Origin: Puniceicoccales bacterium
GTDB taxonomy: Bacteria; Verrucomicrobiota; Verrucomicrobiia; Opitutales; JAIRLM01
Direction: 5' to 3'
DNA: 6,832 bases
NCBI GenBank assembly: GCA_031287845.1
Contig: JAITSI010000082.1
Coordinates: 1 to 6,832, forward strand
Under the pieces are notes generated by a model. The model searched no databases, had not been told where the DNA came from, and saw only the letters and a list, made by a program, of their open reading frames with translations. The position numbers and the translations under genes are program-made. Shown here one piece after another: positions 5,434 through 6,832 of the stretch; positions within the stretch are counted from its first letter, which is position 1, and each line of letters opens with the position of its first letter.

Positions 5434-6496
5434 TGTGTTCCGAATTTTCCGCTTTGGTGAAAAAATTTTCCCCTATCCTGTCCCTTACCTTTGCCACAAA
5501 GTCCGCATTTGTGCAGGATAGGATTCCATTGAAAGCGTCCTGCTCGAACATCGACAGCTGGGGAAAGTGACTTCCCTGGTAGACTTTCCATATTTCCGTA
5601 AAAGTTTGGAATGCCAGTTCCACATTTTGTCCTATGCCAGGGCGCGTAATGCTATCCCAGGGGACATGCGCAATTCCGTCCGGCAGCTTGGCAATTTGGC
5701 CAAGGATCCGCTCCAACGCCTTTTCTCGGCCGGCCGGCGGATGGTCCCCGTCCCAGTGGGGATAGGCAATGTTGGCCACGCAAAACTGCAATAGTCTGGA
5801 AAGGCTTTGCCTGACAAACATATCCGGACTCTTGAGGAGCATAACGTCCACAACCAATGCCGCGAGCTCCGCACGCACTTCATTGCTGCTGCTTGCAATA
5901 ACCGGCCACAGCTGCGCCCCATTTACCCAGGCGAGCGGATCGCGTATCCCCCTATTTGCGGTGTCCGGGATGTCAAGATTCAGTGAGTAAAATTCAATAT
6001 TTTTTTTTATCCGAGCTAGATCATCCCCGCTGCAATTGCACATTTTATTGCGCAGCACCTGGATCGCCTCCAATTGGCGTGGATCATTCGCATTTACTGC
6101 GTAGTTCAGCAGCTTGTCGACATTCCAGTCGATCATGGAGTCGGAATTGGCTAACTTGGAATCCCATAGTTTCAGCGAAGGAGGGACCTGCGGAGCCGGC
6201 GCGGCCCCCTTGCCGATCCAGGAAGGAGAGGAAAGCTTGGTATGCTGGATGGCCTTTGCCGTTGCGGGAGAAGCATTCGAGGACGAAACTGGCACGGCAA
6301 AGATGCCCGCGGCACCGGTCGAAACGGGCGGCGTCTGCACATCCGGCTTGGGCGGCGGTGGCACCGGTGGGATCTTGGCCAATCCGGATCCTGCGACGGC
6401 GCCCGCTGTCTGTCCCTTTGGAACAAAGGCCGCGCCACTGGAATGTAAACTAGGGTCTTGCACCACGCCCTTGCCGGGTTCAGCGACCGAAAACAC
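5414..6496 (-). CDS. Unrecognised proline-rich 360-aa protein
   Basis: I do not recognise a family. Residues 1-110 are Pro/Ala/Ser/Gly-rich and probably disordered, with a poly-proline stretch (PPVPPPPKP, 43-51). Residues 120-345 look mostly alpha-helical and globular, with Trp-containing motifs (WNVDKLL, LAWVNGAQLWP, IAYPHWDGDHPP, FTEIWKVYQ). There is no signal peptide or membrane segment. The start is GTG 6496, fixed by an in-frame TAA 12 nt upstream; an AGGGGAG run lies 13 nt before it, rather far. It is richer in A/T than its neighbours, including an A9 run in the coding strand (6000-6008). Its end overlaps pcm by 20 nt. A disordered N-terminus with a helical body is seen in some secreted or scaffold proteins, and a replication role cannot be excluded, but neither is supported by a motif. 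Confidence 0.75.
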   Translation of the reverse strand: MFSVAEPGKGVVQDPSLHSSGAAFVPKGQTAGAVAGSGLAKIPPVPPPPKPDVQTPPVSTGAAGIFAVPVSSSNASPATAKAIQHTKLSSPSWIGKGAAPAPQVPPSLKLWDSKLANSDSMIDWNVDKLLNYAVNANDPRQLEAIQVLRNKMCNCSGDDLARIKKNIEFYSLNLDIPDTANRGIRDPLAWVNGAQLWPVIASSSNEVRAELAALVVDVMLLKSPDMFVRQSLSRLLQFCVANIAYPHWDGDHPPAGREKALERILGQIAKLPDGIAHVPWDSITRPGIGQNVELAFQTFTEIWKVYQGSHFPQLSMFEQDAFNGILSCTNADFVAKVRDRIGENFFTKAENSEHNEWIFC

Positions 6497-6529
6497 GGAC
6501 GCAGTTTAGCTCCCCTGCCGTCCCCGGCA

Positions 6530-6545
6530 ATCCATTTCGATGGAT
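6530..6545. other. Hairpin with TTCG loop in the leader of the proline-rich gene
   Basis: ATCCAT (6530-6535), loop TTCG (6536-6539), ATGGAT (6540-6545). Perfect 6-bp stem; on the + strand RNA the loop is UUCG, on the gene's own (minus) strand CGAA. It lies 34 nt upstream of the GTG start. It could be a leader structure or a terminator of + strand transcripts; no T-tract follows. Confidence 0.4.
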
Positions 6546-6562
6546 GGAGGTCAATCGGGCCG

Positions 6563-6599
6563 AAAAATTTTCCAGGATTGAAATCCCAAAAAATTTTCC
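6563..6599. repeat. Paired AAAAATTTTCC tracts
   Basis: AAAAATTTTCC occurs at 6563-6573 and again at 6589-6599, 26 bp apart (roughly 2.5 helical turns). A related A7T5CC tract lies at 194-207. Such A-tracts can bend or ease melting of DNA in promoters and origins (inference). Confidence 0.6.
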
Positions 6600-6714
6600 G
6601 GAATCAGAGCCAGCCAACCTCCATGCACCGGCGGCCGCACGGTTCTAGCGTCGGCCTGGGCCATCGGCGGCGGATTCGAAGCGTACTCCGCCACTTCCCG
6701 TTCCCCAATTTATC

Positions 6715-6732
6715 ACTCCGATGGAAAAACTC
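6715..6732. repeat. 18-bp inverted repeat, right arm
   Basis: ACTCCGATGGAAAAACTC, the exact reverse complement of 101-118. Its first eight bases are the inverted form of the ATCGGAGT tandem repeat at 111-126. Confidence 0.85.
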
Positions 6733-6755
6733 AAAATCCCAGGTTGAGGGCCACA

Positions 6756-6832
6756 ATCCCGACCGCCACCACTGCCTTGGCCGTTGACCAGAGGCGGAAC
6801 CGCGAAAAATCTTCGCCGACTTTTTCTTTCAG
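6756..6832. repeat. Terminal direct repeat, right copy (circular contig overlap)
   Basis: Exact copy of bases 1-77. When the circle is closed, base 6755 joins to base 1 and this copy is redundant. Anything annotated here duplicates the left end. Confidence 0.9.

Larger units (their letters stand above)
6497..6755. promoter_or_regulatory. Noncoding, repeat-rich region upstream of the proline-rich gene (joins 1-251)
   Basis: The right half of the divergent region on the circle. It holds a UUCG-type hairpin (6530-6545), two A5T4CC tracts 26 bp apart (6563-6573, 6589-6599), a NotI-type GCGGCCGC palindrome, the right arm of the 18-bp inverted repeat, and TCCCGTTCC (6696-6704), which is also found directly repeated at 132-140. 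No convincing gene lies here. It is the best candidate for an origin of replication and/or divergent promoters. Confidence 0.5.

Noticed and set aside
1..6832. CRISPR array, tRNA, rRNA or riboswitch
   Set aside because: I saw no spaced repeats, cloverleaf or known aptamer core on either strand by eye; a covariance-model scan would be needed to be certain.

Overview
The window starts and ends with the same 77 bases (1-77 = 6756-6832). The simplest reading is a complete circular molecule of 6,755 bp whose contig was cut with a k-mer-sized overlap. An exactly 77-bp chromosomal direct repeat would look the same and is not excluded. The DNA is GC-rich and densely coding, and all recognisable genes are intact. 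The ClpP carries an 'HQPLISG' segment that I associate with Chlamydiae/Verrucomicrobia ClpP, and FabV is also known in Verrucomicrobia. My best guess for the host is therefore a bacterium of the PVC superphylum, perhaps an Opitutales-like lineage. This is inference from protein flavour, not a proof.

Layout on the circle: a noncoding, repeat-rich stretch of about 510 bp (6497-6755 plus 1-251) separates two outward-pointing gene arms. The + arm holds fliO (orphan flagellar export gate assembly factor), fabV (NAD(P)H enoyl-ACP reductase) and clpP (ClpP peptidase with an added PGQDS tail). The spacings are 11 and 64 nt, so it reads as one transcription unit. The - arm holds an unrecognised proline-rich 360-aa protein whose end overlaps the start of pcm (protein-L-isoaspartate O-methyltransferase). 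About 430 bp of GC-rich, hairpin-rich DNA follows, with a possible small ORF, and then a divergent tyrosine phenol-lyase. The two arms converge on a 273-bp gap (2694-2966) with strong inverted repeats.

No replication initiator, partition, mobilisation, toxin-antitoxin, transposase, tRNA or rRNA gene is recognisable. If the circle is real, it is a very small replicon carrying chromosome-type genes (fatty-acid synthesis, proteolysis, protein repair, flagellar assembly, aromatic amino-acid metabolism) with no visible replication gene of its own. The junction region carries an 18-bp inverted repeat, a tandem 8-bp repeat and paired A/T tracts, and is the natural candidate for an origin or control region. 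The other point of note is the phenol-lyase: it keeps the TPL-type substrate residues but has lost an arginine that contacts the cofactor and the asparagine of the K+-binding loop.
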